Source: Rachycentron canadum (taxonomy: Eukaryota > Chordata > Actinopteri > Carangiformes > Rachycentridae). Taken from it: DNA of 64,000 bases. How positions within the stretch are numbered: the stretch's first letter is position 1; each line of letters begins with the position of its first letter. The stretch lies in assembly GCA_038496675.1 (NCBI GenBank), contig CM076648.1, forward strand, positions 19,092,365 to 19,156,364, given 5' to 3'. The notes under the pieces were generated by a model that was given only the letters and a program-made list of their open reading frames with translations, did no database searches and was not told the DNA's origin. Both the position numbers and the translations under genes were made by a program. Of this stretch, positions 27,001 through 42,000 are shown piece after piece.

Positions 27001-30000
27001 GTGTGTCTGCAGTCAAAAAAAAATGCCCTTGACAAACCTTCACTTTGGTCCAAATTGGTTCTCAGTTGAGGGAATGTAATCTGACCCCCCTTGGAGCAAG
27101 GATAAAATGAAAGTATTATCAGAAAAGCAGCCTTTGACAGTGAGTGCAAGCACCCTTAAGTGAGGAAGGCTGAACCCCAGTTGGACATTTAGGTACATTC
27201 AGAAAATAGAGACAACTGGATGATCAGATCACACATATTTGAAATGACTGGAACATGACTTTTAAAATCAAACATTTAATTTAACCTTGATTTGGGATTA
27301 TCCTGCTGCACAAAGCTGTTGGCGTGACCGTAATGAATTCCAAACTTCAAGGCAGCAATTTAAGCTATGAATCAATAATGTTAAAATCCTACTCTTTTTT
27401 TTTTTAGAATCACTTAATGTCATTGTAGGAGATGAAGCAGAGCATGTTTTATGCAGTCTGGCATTTTATAGCAAAATAGTTCTGTTCACAGGAAATCCAC
27501 AGGGAATATGATCACAGATCTTTCCTCTTTTTTTAATGCCTTCGTCTACATTACTGTATCTCTGATTCTGTCTTCCTCCTACATTTATGACACAGGTAAT
27601 GGATATCCACTATTTGGAGGGAGCAAGTAAATTGAGGCATTTTTTCCCTCTCATTATTTCCTCTCCTCAAAAATCCCTTTCTTGTGTTTCTTTCAGACAT
27701 AATGTCCTTTCTCCTGGGCTGTCACAGATGGAAAGCTCCCTTTCTTTGTTCACTACACACTCAGAGTCCAGCAGTCATACAACTGCTTCATTTGTCCCAC
27801 AACGAATGCTTTTACAAATTCTACCCTTCAACACCGTCTAGCTCACCTGTCCCCTGTTTACTTTTTTCCTGCACCCGCTCTCTTCCCAACCTCATCTCTT
27901 CTCTTTTTCAAATCTGCATTTCTGTCTTGCCTCTCCATATACATCTCTTATCTCTCCTTGTATCCATGCTATATAAATAATTGATGGCCCATCTTCGATT
28001 CGTCTGGTGTAGTTAAAGGGCGACTGAAGTCCCGAGGACAACATCAATACCGAGCTAAAAGTACAGCCATGGCTTATGCACAGCCTGCTTGTGCACTTTC
28101 ACAGGAGTCACTCTTTACTAATGACCTACTTAGATTTGAAAAAAAAGTAGTTTTCTTTTTTTCTCCCGTTTTTTATTTGCACAACTAAAGAAGACCCACA
28201 GCTTTATGTCATCCACTGAAATGGGACATAAGGCCTCCCTTTGCTGAATCCTTACGTCAGTTTGGAGACAGCTTGCACGCTGCCGTGTGCCAGAGTGTTG
28301 ATGCCATGCAGCAGCTTATAGTAGCAGTCTTTTTCAAGCCAATAGTTCTTTTCTTGTAGCAAGATATTACATTTGGTGTCATTTGTCTTTTTATTAAGAA
28401 TTCTCTTTCATTTTTGTCTCTTTGAGTCATTCAAAGTATGATTTTTTTTAATGTTAACTTAATACATCATCTAATTTGACTCTGACAGTCAGGACAAGCA
28501 AAGCAAACAGTGCTTGACCAGTTGAAGCTAAAAATAGACATCTGAGGTACTAAAATGGAAGCGATAGCTCTCCTTACATCAAGGGGCAGCGTTCTGTCTC
28601 ATAAAGGATCAGATTTTGCCAGGATGCATTCATCTGGTGGCTGCAGTATTATCTCTGCAAGCCAAGTTGACTACCAGCTGTTGCATCTATAATTTCTCTC
28701 ATTTTTTTGCATGTGACTATGTCCCTTTGACAAAGGCAGGGGCTTGTCAAGCAGAGGATGGGGCAGCATTTTCAGATGATTTAGATGCATGTACACTGAG
28801 GATAATCCTGGGGTATTTGATGGGTGACTAGCTGTAGCTACCTACAGAGAAATATGTTGAAATCAGTTATGATCTGTTTTTACTATACAAATGCTGATTT
28901 GTGTGGAAACTTAACTAGTGCATTTTTTTTTGCCTAAGTGTTAAGAGATTGGAGTAACAATACACAAGCAAATTGCATAGCAATCATTATAACCTGTCTC
29001 TTAATCACCTTGGTCGACAAGGAATTAGGGTGTGTTTTGGAGCAGCTTTTCAGAATTCTTTTCACAAAACAAATATACATTTTTTCAATTTACACATAAC
29101 CATGTAACGTAGACCCAAGCCTTTTAATTCTATTCTGCTTTTTGGTTATCATATTAATAGCCTTTCCTTTCTATTAATCAAGGTGTTCTCTGCACAATCT
29201 GCAGAAAGTCTGAGTGAAAGTTTGAGACAGCATACTGAGAATACAGGATTCTGCATTGATGCTGCATTGTCAGTTCACTGTAAATATTTTGGTGATTGAA
29301 CTTTGTGATTTTTTTCCTCTGTATTTGATATGTTTAGCATCAGTTCAAAGGAATTATCCTAATACTTCTTCAGCCAGGAAGGAGTGCAGAAAGGTGAAGA
29401 TGTCCAGGGAGATTGCAGCAAGACACAGGAGAGGAAGACAGGCATGACAGAAAAGACAGGCAGGACAAAATCATGAACAGGACAGGCCCTGAATTTAAGA
29501 GAGACTGGCTACTGCTACATTAGGAAAAGGTATGCTTTAATGTGGTCCAACAAAACCCAGAGGGGAAAAGAAGAATTTGCACTTAAAAAATGTATTTGCT
29601 GTTGCAAATTGGTTGACTATAAACTTAATTTCAAGGAGTTCTTTTGTGTGTACACACACACACACACACACACACACCAGGACATGCTAGACATGGGTAA
29701 CTTGTGCTCTCTGAGGGTAAAATGTTTAACTGAAAAGCTACTTTTTACTTTTGCTCTCAGTAAAGTTTTTAGGTTTTCTAGAGGCAAACAAGAAAGTATT
29801 GGATGGTAGATGATTATTGAGAATGAATGAATGCAACATATGCTCCAAAAGCATGATTCAGTGGGTTCATTCAGTGTTACTTTTAGAAAAAAAGACTTAA
29901 CAGTCCCAAAATGTTAAGACATGGCCTCACAATTTTTTGAAATTTGGAGTTTCCTTCTTTGATCATCACTGTCGTTCTCAATGGCAAGACTAGCACACTA

Positions 30001-33000
30001 AGTATCGAAAGGGTTCAGAAGTTCATAATAGTGTGCTCTTGTTTATCAATACGCCACGTACAGTTACAAACCAGGCTGAAACTGAGAAAAAAATGTGAGA
30101 TAAGTACACCGTCATCTCAAAATGTCACACTGCTTTCCTATTCTTTAATTTTATAAGAATTAAAAAAATAATTGCAGGGATGCAACCATCATGTTGTCTA
30201 TACAGTCACAACACCCCCACAAAATTGTGCCTGGCAGTTTTATTGAGCATATTTTTACAGCACTGTTGTTTTAAATGAAAATATGAAATTGTCACCATGG
30301 TTTGTTGCATTACATGTGTTTTGTTGTGAAGACACATTTATAAAGGACACAAATACAAAAATAGCCAGTTGACATGAGACAAGGAAAACAGACTGGCATC
30401 AGTTCTGCATGTGTTTCTGTCACAACCTCTTCATGCTAATTCAGCTCTTTTCTTGGTTTCTTCAATGTATCTTTTCGTTGTCATTTTCTCTGTTGTCAAT
30501 TCACATTCAGCTCATTTATTTGCTGTTGCTACATTATGAGCCCTTTTTTGCTTCAGTGTGGCATAGTGATATCCCTTCTGTAATATTAGAAAGTAGCGCC
30601 TATGCTAATGTAAGTGTTGAATGTAATTACAGTGAATAGAATATAAGATGAACACATGGTTTATCCTGCTCCAGGGCTCATGGCACATTTTACTCTCTAG
30701 ACAATAATATGATGAAAACTGCTTCTCACAACTTCTCAGGCCTGTAGGCATGTTAATGACCTTTAATAAACATGAAATAAGGCCTGAAATACATATACTT
30801 TCAGGTAGACTTTAGCATGATGAAATCACCTGTCGAGGCCAATTTTTTAAACATTTTTTTCACAGATTGCGGGAAAACACAACCAATACTGCACCATAGA
30901 TCCACTACATACACATTCAGCTTCACCAACTCTCTTTTTTTCCCCCAATTGTATTGCATTGGAAAACATAGGTCAAGTAGGGGTTTTTTTTCCATGAATG
31001 ATGCACTTCATTCATTATCTTAAGTTTTCTTCCTAATCTTTGCTGATGCACTGCTACATTTATTTAGGAATTTTGGCAAGTTGCCATATCCAGCAGTCCA
31101 TTACTGGAATATTGCATAACCTTTGGCAGGTTGTGATGTGCATTACATTGCTGTGCCTCCATGCATGTGTATGATATGCTGCATACAAAACAGGTTACAA
31201 CCCATATAAACATTGTTTCATAGAAATGGGCCCTAATGGTGGCCAGAAACTCCAACTTACCTTTAACTCCTTTATGCACAAACTAAATTTGGTGGTAGCT
31301 AAGGACAAATCTAATGTTTCTAGAATATCCACTTTGTTTCTCCATTACAAATGGGAGGCAAAAACCAATAACAGCCCAGCAAGTGGTGTGTTAAATCATA
31401 CTAATTACCCATTTTACTGCTCAGTAAAAATGACTCGTCTCATGGGAATGTCCAATTACATTGATCAAAATTTGTAGGAAGGCTTTTTCAACTTACCCTA
31501 TTCATCCTAATAATATATCAAATACAATGTCAGGAATCACAAATCTAAATGTATGCAGAGATGTAGTTTCACATTAAATGTGTATAAAGTGTATGAAGAC
31601 AGAGATTTAATAAGGTGTTTGGTGCCTGCAGCACTTCACAGGCTAAAAGGCTGTAGTGTAGAGGAGAGCAAGGTCAGTGGGGATCAATGTGATTGATATC
31701 TGATAAGATCGACCATCTAAATGTGTAAACAAGGATGATTGGCTTGTGTGTGTTTGGAGTTTTGTTTGCTGTTTGTATATAGCAACCGTGCTCTCCAATT
31801 GTGTTGTTACTTTTAAATTATTACATATTAGATTCATTAACTGCAAAGGGTTCAGTGCATGTAAGCCTGTTTACCTTTGTGACGGTGTTCACTGCCACAG
31901 TTAGCCTTCTTTAACTTAGAGCTTACTCAGAAAGCTGATTTTGTTATATGTTTTTATCTTGTTTGTTTAGGTTCACAGTCTGAACGGGAGCCTCTAAACT
32001 AAACCCACATGGATCTGCCTATAGCCTGTTTATTGAACAGCAGCTCAGTTACCAGACATCCTACAGTGTGTTGGTTCAGTCAAAGCAAAATCAGTCTTTT
32101 TCAGTTCAGCAAAGTGGTTTCTTTCCACTGTTGACCTCAATTTATTAGGCTTAAAGCTATTAAAGAACACGACGAAATATGAGCCTAGATTGAGCGTCAG
32201 TGCAGATTACAGTCTCTCTCAATTAATTTAGGTACTGCCACTGCCAGGTTTCAATGTCTACTTTCTGATAATAAGTGATAATCAGTTGTCAACTGGACCA
32301 ATTTGAAACCATGTAAACTGGCGGTCTGCCATGAAAACCAGTGTGCTAACTTGCATCTACATATACTATAGAAGTGCATTTAATTAAAAAGTTCAGAACA
32401 GAACTCTCATATTTACAATATCATTTAAACTAACTTGGACCATTTCAAAACTTACCTGATAATCTTCATGTTTTTAAATATTTTTTCAGTATCAAAGTAA
32501 TTCAGTATAGGTTGTTACTACATCTAATTGTACACACCAACAAGGAACTGTCAATAGCTAGTTCAATATTAATTTAATTTACAAAATGTAAGAGAAAATG
32601 AATAGAGCTCCAGTTGTAGCCCACAGTGTAACTCACTGAATGCATTGTGACATTATAATCCTGTTTCTTGAAAAAAGGTTTCCAAAAAACACATTACTAT
32701 TTAAGCCCATACTCAAGAGCAAAATACCCTCTCCTGTTGATGATACCATCCACATAACTCAGTGACATTATCTCCCACTATTTAAAATCCAAAAAATAAA
32801 TAAGGCAAATTAAATGAGACAGTTCCATAATGCCTGTCTTCTCAAATAGCAATGATTGATCACCATCTTAACCTTTTCTCATCATTATGAGATAAACGGC
32901 TCAATTTCTTTTCTTTTGTAAATACAGTGCATTTCTTTAATAATCAATCATTCACAATGTATCTTACAGAAAGACATGTCTGTTTTTAATGACCCTGAAT

Positions 33001-36000
33001 TCCCCCTCTGCTCTGAATTTGTACGCTCTGGACAATGTAACACAGTGGGTAAATAAAAAGATACATAAGGGTAGGCTAGTCCTCATGTTCCTGGAGCAAC
33101 GTAAAACATTTTATAATATACTTTTCATAAAATACTATTTATGCTATAGGTTGGCTGAATACATGATGGCAAGTATTTATTGAGAGATGTACTGTCCACT
33201 ATGCCTAGCAGATGAATATTTTTATTTTTTTTATTTTATGAGATAAATCAACTAAAATTCGTAAAATTACTGTTTTCTTTACTGATACATCATTTTTCCT
33301 GTCCTGTTTTCTCAGATTGATCACTACGCTCAGAGGGATCTGAAGAAAGGCCTTCAGCTCTTCGGCACAGAGGGCAACGTGGGTTTGACCAACGCCTGGA
33401 TGATAGTACAAACTGATGTAAGACAAGAGACCTCAGGAGGAGAGAGGGTGCTTAGGGTTATCTAAAACTAGTTGGAAGATATTCCTCTGTTCTTTTAGTT
33501 TGCTGAAGTCATGATGCTTTAAAAAACTTAAACAGTCTGTTGTGAGCATCACAGCCCATTCAATATTAACTTCATTGCCATTTAGCAAGTCAAGTTCAAG
33601 TTTGTCACAAGCTGAGATACATGACATTTTGACTGCATTATTCATTGTGACAGTGCTTACTTTTGCTATTGGCAAGGTTTCACCATTTGTAGTGCTGTGA
33701 TCATAGTAAATTAAAGGCGAGTAGTCAAATGTTTGAAGGGCCATTTGATTTTACATTTCTCAGTTTTGTATAAAATTTGAATAAAATACTGCAACCCTTT
33801 TTGTAGTTAATGGGATCTGGACATTTACAATCGGGCTGATAAAAAAAAATAACTCTTGGCAATTCAAAAAAATGACATCAGAATTTAATTTAAATTTAAT
33901 TCCTCCCCAGACAAACACACAAAGCTTTTCTAGTTTAAATGCAGTGGTAAAGTGCTGTCAGACAGATTAATGCAAACACCATCGACTCTCTGAGGTAATC
34001 TTTGTTTCCAGCTCTCACTTTGATGTTCTTTTTCCTTTGTATTATTTATATACTGTATACTTGTTTTAAATTCCACTGCAAAAAAAAAACACAATGTGAG
34101 AAACAGAGATTTGGAATTAAGGAGTGCAGAGGACGTATGCTACTGCTGGCGAATGCCTTTGGGAGACATCAAATGATAGATCGGACACCTCAGGGCTCTT
34201 TGGACCTTTATCAAAACACAGATGCAGTGTTATGGCTTGTACTTTTGTTCCATTAACAAATGTGCGGTGCATGCTGAATGTTTGGCTGTCATCTGTATAC
34301 ATGCATGCATCTGGTGTCTGGAAGGCATATTGCATGAATGTGTGCCCATGTGTATGGGACTGAAAAGGCACAAAATGATGACAGAGGAATGCACTGCTAT
34401 GCAAACAATACATGCAAATGCAAGTGTTGGCATGTGTGGGTGTTAATGTGAAGAGTTGTGTTGTTTTTTGTGAGTCCTTGATTGTACCATTAGAATCTGC
34501 CTAGATGAGCCACCATTTTAAATTTCTGTGTGCAAGCATGAGTGTGCACCTTTCCCCTTGTCAGATCAGCAGTGCAGTGTGAATGTATGGGGTTCCATAA
34601 AGTCTGAGTCTGGCTGAGATGAAGACCATTAAAAGGCAGCTCTCATTCTGTCACTGTTCTGCCTTCCAAGCCTCCTTCATACATGCTGAGTCACTGAATA
34701 GATAATACAGCAGATGTCCCTGTAGCAAAGTTCACCTTGAATATTATTAATGGCCTCTTATAGAATAGGAGAGACTCTACATACATGAGAAGTTGTAAAA
34801 ACATTCAACAAGGCACCAAATGCCAGTACAATAAATCAGTAAGGGTCACACACTAGACTGGTTGTTAACTTTTTGAGGTGATAACATTTGAATTTTTCCG
34901 ACTATGCATTCTTTCGTCTTTGATTTGTTCTCAAACTTTAAAACTATAGGCTACTTCAGACACTTCCTGGCAATGTGAATTTATTGTACTTGATGATAAA
35001 TTGCAAATTTGATCCAATGTTTAAGTGGTGAGCAAGTTTTAAATTAATGCGCAATTCCTGATTCTGGGCACGGAGTGGTGTGGGGATAGACACGGGCAGC
35101 ATTGTTCCTGTGTGGAATTAGAGTCCACTGAATGAACAAAACATCAGGGGCACTTTATCTTTCCATGAAGTACAACTGATGAATTGAATTGTGGGGAAAG
35201 CCATGATCCCTTATCAAAAATCTATACCAATCACAAAGGGAGAAGATGCAGATAAAAAAAAAAAAAGCAGGAGAGTTAGAAAATAATTTAAGAGCTGTGA
35301 GACAAATGAGGTGTGGATTTTAGCCCACAAAAAGAGGCTGTGGCTCAATATCAGTGAGATGAAGTGATTTCTACGCTCAGCACATATGGATTATTTTGGT
35401 CGGTTAATGGTTTCCATAAGGGTAGGATGCTTATTTGTTATCATGCATAAGGATTTCAGTGTAATAATAATAATAAAAGACCAGACTCTCTTGATGATTT
35501 TTTTTTTTTCCCTCTGGTGCAGTTTCGCTGCTGTGGAGTAACCAACCACACAGACTGGTTTGAAGTTTACAACACCACCCGTGTGCCAGACTCCTGCTGC
35601 CTGGAGTACAGTGACAACTGTGGACTGGACAACCCAGGAACATGGTGGACAGCGGTAGGTTCTGGCACTAAAATCTAAGTATTCCTCCAAAAGGTGCTAT
35701 TCATGTTCTCTTCTTTTTTCTTTTATTTATACTGGATTGTAAATTCTTTTTTACTAAACCCCCATCCCCAAATAGTTATTGTCAAAGCACAATATTTGAA
35801 TCAATTGACTTTTTAAGCAATAACAAAGAATATAACATGAACATGACAACTAATTTTGTTGGTCCAAGTATCAACTATTACCAGACAAGTATGACATTTA
35901 GTTTGTCAGTGGCAGTGCCTAACTGTTGTTTTTTTTTTTTTTTATTATTTTCATGTCTGGATCATCAGATTTCTTTTTGAAATGTGGACACATAGACTGA

Positions 36001-39000
36001 GTTTGTCTTTTAGCATCATCACCAATCAATTTGTTGATTTTCAGACACTCTGTGGAGCTAATCTTAGTTTGAGCAAGCTACAGCTGATAAAATCAGCTAA
36101 CATTTCATCCAGCAAATATGATGGCTTTCAGCTAAAAATAAGAAGCTTGCCTTTTGTCTGCTCCATTGTGCAGTAATAAATCTGCCAAAAACTGCAGATC
36201 AGGTGGGTGGGGATTAGCGAACAGTCAGTTGATCAGTTGGGAATTGAGGGCACAAATATACTCCTACATTATATGGTACATATTTAGTACATATTTTGTC
36301 CAATAATTAAAAATAATGTTGAGTTGATTATCTGTTAGTTAAGGTCTATTAATATCATTTCAGGTGCAGATTCAAAAATGTAAAAACATAGAAGAGAAAA
36401 TATGACTGGGGAGAGGTCATTGTTTAGCTCATATTTCATTTAAACGTGAATTCTAAGGTCAAGGTCAGGTAAAGGTACTTTATCACTTGATCCAAAAATA
36501 ATTTTTCTACAATACTCAACATATATATCTTTTCTATATCAAGAAGATTTAAAAATACCCAGTTATCTATTGAAAACAACTTAGCTCACAAATTTGACAT
36601 TTGTATTCATAATTACTCACATTGAATGGATTACTTCCGTCCACAGAGACTTGACTGCCGATGTTATTAATGGATAATGGATTAGATCAGTGTTATATTC
36701 TTGACCCGCCGCAGCAAAGTGCACAGTTGCTGTTTTGAGAGAGGTTAAAAAAAAAAAAAAAAAAAAAAAACAACTGAGGTTTAGAGGTGTTACTCCTGTG
36801 GTGCACCTCTTGAAGTCTCTTCACATCTCTTAGACTATTAATAGGTGACTTAGACTTAAGTTCAAGCCAACAAGTTATGTGTCTTTGCTGCTGCCAACCC
36901 AGACAGAAAGAGGGTTGGCACTTACCGTCATGTAGAAAAAGGCCCAATCTGCTAAAAGGGGTTGCATGTCTATGAGTACAAACATGGTGGCAAAAAAGCT
37001 GAACACCACATGCAGAGGATTGCATCAGTCAAAATAGAGAAACGATACAAGCTGCATCATTTTGCAGGTTTATTTTAATGAGTAACACTGGTTGGGATAT
37101 AGAAATACACACGTGTACACAAGTGTGTTGATTATGTCAGGTCAGCTGACATTAATTACACATTCATTCAGAGCTACAATTAATCCACCTACTTATGACC
37201 TTATCACCACGCTGGTAAACTCCACTAATGTGCTTTACTATAGTATCATTACCATTTCTGACCTGAAGACAATTGTGTCCCACATGAATGCACTCACCTC
37301 TTTTCTTGACACTCAGTAACACTAAAAACTTTTCATTAACACAATCAGTCCAAGATTTTTTGTCATTAAGTGCAGCTAGAGCTGAAAATTTGGCAACTGA
37401 CCTTTTCCTTTCAAGTATAATAGTACAGCCCCTACTTTTACCACCCCTAAAAAAGGAAGTCCTGAGCAACCAGTGACTCATCTTCAAAATTCCCTTTCTT
37501 CCCAGTCTCCTTGAGAAAACGTTTTTTATTGCACTGTTGTCTTTCCAGCTTCAAAACACCATCTTTTAAAAATTCCAGTTTGGTTTCAGAGGCTTAGCTC
37601 CATCTGACAGAATCAGCCATCTTAACTAATGATTTCCTCTTGACAGCTGATGCATCAAATTGTGCCTTCCTCCAGCTTTTCAATCAGCCTTTGACACAAT
37701 AGACCACACCACTTCCATGCTGAAACATGGAGTAGGTATTGTTTCTGAATGAGTCTTTCAGACAGAGGTGCCTGCACTAGTTAGGTCCATCATATTTATC
37801 ACCAGTTTTAACCAAAATTTCCAATTAGTACTGGAAATTCATTCTTATCTTCAATGCACAGTTTCCTGTGGGATCCCTCTGGGCTTGATTTTAGATCCTC
37901 TCCTCTTTTATCTTTGGTCAAGACTGAATTAATTGATGTCTTGAGGACATTAAATGTTGAATAAAATTCAGTTTAACACATCTAACACATCTCATTTGAG
38001 GAGCAAGGCTGCTCCCAGAGACTTTGTTCAATTATTGTTTTATTGTACAGCACATGGAGTGAATTCAAAACTTTTCGTGATGGGCAGCAGTGTTTAATTT
38101 CATGAAATCTCAAAAGAACATTCAATAGATTCAATTAAAAATAGAAATTTTAAAGTTGTTAAAAACTTAAAGTTGAATACATTAAGTTCCTTTATGATGT
38201 GGTATAGTGCATGAAGTAAATAAAATAATATTTCACCCTGGATCACAATAAGAGCCTGGCATAGATGCCATTTGTTTGTTTAATATTTATATTCTGCTGT
38301 AAGACCTACACAACAGCTGTTGTTCTGCTCTGCCTAATGCAAAAGCTGATAACTGCCATATTATTTGGCGGCACCAGCATCAAAGATAAAAAATTAAATA
38401 TGATGGCAGGAATGGTAAAATTAAATTAAAGTTTTGAGCTTGACACATTGTTATCATAAAGGACTAACAAATGTTTGGGCCACTTAACACATTGAGTAGT
38501 CTACTTCTGTCATCCAGTTGTGCCAAAGCAGTCATAATGAGTGAAACTGATTAACCATAATGATGATTTCTGTGTAGCCTCTGATGTTATTCGGTTGTTG
38601 CAGTGAAATCGTAAATGGGTTCATTTCAAAAATCACATCAAATGTGCCAGATGTTGCCTGTAGAAACAGTCACAGTTCATAAAGCTCTAGTTCAAGTGTG
38701 TCATTAATCTCTCCCCTACCTTGTTAAATGACTTCAGTTTTCTCTTAAAAACCATAGTTATTTTTCTGTCAAACTCAATTGACAGCACACTTGTACTTAA
38801 TCTAATTTTTCAACTTAGTAAATAAAGTAAATCTTGAGTAAAAACTTTCTCTCCACTTGCAAAGGGCAGATCTTAAATATGATGCTATCGGGGTCAGCGC
38901 TTCTATAAATACACAACAATCCTTTTACTCCCCTTTGTTTGCTACTCAATTTAATTTGTCCATTCAGCAGTGAAAAGGCCACACTGTGGTCAAACTAAAG

Positions 39001-42000
39001 CCATTTTCAATTTTGGAAATGAAAGACATAACCTTTTAAAATGTCCTTTCATTACTTTTCCTGAAACCAGGTTGCACAAAAACCAGTGAAAGACTTTTCA
39101 AAATTATGCATTACCTCCTTCAGGTGACAGCTTGTTGAACTTCATGTAGACTCCTGTATTCCCTCAGCCCTAGTGTGACAGTGATTTTGACAACAAAATT
39201 AAGCTGGCTAGATTCATATTTTGATTACTATTAGTCCTGCAGATAAAGGATTTATTTACTCTAGTTCACACTGAAGCACACACTCTCTTCCAATAGTGCC
39301 TGCATTGTAAAATATCAAATCTTTTCTTGATTTCAACGGCATTTTATTGTTTTTCTACACCCCCATATTATGTTAGTAATGCCTAGTTTGAGCAAGAAAT
39401 TTCTCTATTGAGCTCAATGCATCAAAAATAAGTGCATTAGGCAATTCAAGGCCACTGACAGGTTTATGTTGTTCATGGCCATATGCAGGGTCTTAGAAGT
39501 ACCAAGAAAAAAATAGAAATCTGAGCTTGCTAGGCAAGTTGGAGGACATGCCCTCTGAAAAATGTTGATTTCCCTGATCTACATATGCGCATTTTAAGTT
39601 GTTTGGAGGGGAAAAAAATAGACAAAAATAGACATGAAAATCATGTCAGTGGAAATTATAGAACAGCATCTGTATTTATACAATTATACCATATTATGAC
39701 ACCCTAATTGTGCTAGATTTGTGTTCTTACATTGAGTCTATAGCTTCCATTGTAATTACTCAAGAAAAACTCTGTGGTAATAAGGCCATCGTTAAAATAA
39801 AAAAGTGCTAAAATGAGGGATATATCATTTAAAATACACAAGAATATATACAAATAAATATAAGCTTAAAATAAGTCAAATACTCTAACATAAATACGGC
39901 CTCATAAGAAGAAATACCTGCCTTGATTTAAGATATTTTATCTTGCTTTGGTTTGTATTTTTCTGTGTACCTGCTCTTCATCTCTCATCTCCATCATCTT
40001 CTCGCCCCGTTTTTCCGTCTCCTGATCTTGTCATGCATCTCTTCTCGTCTGAAAGCTGCACTTTGATTGATAAAGTCTCCTCATTTTCATCTGTGTCAGT
40101 GAAGAAAGTAAACATAGGGTCAATTAATATTTATATGCAAATTTTAATAGCCTGTAAAATAATCCTGCAATGAAAATAAAATAATAAAAGTAAAATTATC
40201 TATTCACCTCTATGCAGCTTCTTTGGATGAGCTGCCTGCCCATTCTTTTTGACATGATCGAAGAACTGCAATGTTAAGTAACATGGCAAAAACTGTGATT
40301 CCTCAAATGGCCACTTGAGGCTGGCTCCAAAACTGAATCCCATAGTCAGTCTTCTGTGTTAAAATGCCCCAGCTTTTAGGCTTTTAGGGTTCAAAACTGC
40401 TCTTCGGAAGTCTACTGATAACAGATGACAGAGACTTTGCCCGTCATATAACAAAAAGTTCATTCAGTAAACCGACGCACAAATAATAATGCAGGGCAAT
40501 AAATGGAAAGGTCTTTCTTTGCAGAACAGCACAGCTATTTTGTTTAAATCTTTTGATCTTTGTCTTCTTTCTTGGTCTATATGCATGAATCTGTATCACA
40601 AGTGACAGGATCAATAAAGTATCTATTTATCTATGTCATCATTTTAGGCAATTACATCACAAGTGTTATTGTATACATCTCACAATAATCACTGCTGTCC
40701 AGACCTTTATCATCTCAGTAGTAGGTACAGCCATGTTGTTGCTATGTCTCCAGGCAGATATAAGACAAGTTTCCAGATACAAATCTTAAGAATACCTGTT
40801 ATTTTTCAGTATACAGTTTTGTGAAATAAAGCATAATCCTTGGCATTTGCCTTAGATTTTTTTGGTTCTTGTCACTGGCAGCTGAATGCTTCAGTTCAGG
40901 AATTGGGTCAGAATAATTTCTCCAAATAAATAAAAAATCTCATGGCCTCATTGACAGCAAACAGAAACAAACACAAAATGACACAGTCAAATATAAGCAC
41001 ACACAGCTGCACACAGTTTGAAAGCCTGTGAATGTTTGAAGGCCATTATGCTTCTGTATGTGTACTACTAAATGACTTGTTTCCTCTGTACTTTGATAAT
41101 AACTGTGTGGCCTGTGGATGGAAACGAAGAGACCATTATCACTATAAAAATTATCATCCAAACAGCCAGTATTTACTATATAGAGTAGGTCTGTCTATTG
41201 TGAATCCAGCACCATAAGAGCACTGAGAACAGTGGAGTTGCAGCTGCACAATTTGTTAATGTGAAAATATCAGTTATAGCCAGTTAAAGATTTGATTATT
41301 TTGTTACACTGGGCTACATTACACCAACCCTGTGCTGGAACTGGCCTAGCAGCTTTTTCCCTGTCTTATGGGAGTCTGCAGTGGACGTCAAACAAGAACA
41401 ATCTGAATTTATACATTTTCAGATGCAGCGCTGTGGTCCAGGAGGGTTGCCTTTGGGCAGCAGTTTGATGAATAACTCCAAAGCTGTCCTAAATTCGGCT
41501 TACAGCATGACTTTCCATATTGATCCAACCCAGAATTATTTCACCTCGTGCTAAGGAAAATATATTTTTTGGTTTCCTGACATTCCAAGCAGCAGTGAAA
41601 TACAGAGTTGAGTGTGTTTGGTTTCCCTGGCTCTGACTCAGCTTCTAGATGTAAGGAGATTTTCAAAAAATAGCACAGTCGGGAAGGCATGTCTGTAGAA
41701 ATGAATAATTTAATTATAGGAGCAATGTAGCCTGATATGATAGCACCTTTCCCTGTAATACAGTATGTCAGACGGTCTTGTAACTAACACAATCAAACAC
41801 ACATGTCAAGCATACATTTCCAATGTAAGAGGTGAAGGAACATGCCAAATGCTACTCATATCACTTCTAATGTCGGCTCTCAATGGTTCTTTGAAAGCAC
41901 TTTCTTTGCTTGCAGGATTCATTTCCTTTTCACGATTTGCTTTCACTGTTGTCCCAGAAGGACAAATCTCCTTTCCTTCTGTTAATAATAATTATCTCTC

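Larger units (their letters stand above)
13098..33315 (+). other. tspan4: tspan4 intron, about 20 kb
   Basis: Begins gtaaga and ends tctcag. There is no supportable gene, and the ORFs of 60-120 codons show no recognisable domain and no splice context. It contains a degenerate dispersed repeat (14105-14345), a 20-A run (15755-15774), a 12-bp hairpin (16534-16562), AT-rich low-complexity DNA (17238-17270 and 26287-26312), a second dispersed repeat (21595-22000) and a short CA microsatellite (about 29652-29679). I see nothing in the long stretches 22.0-26.2 kb and 29.7-33.3 kb. Confidence 0.85.

Noticed and set aside
34117..34446. Four overlapping ORFs on both strands
   Set aside because: Produced by TGCA/CATG-rich sequence with few stop codons. 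No domain in any frame.
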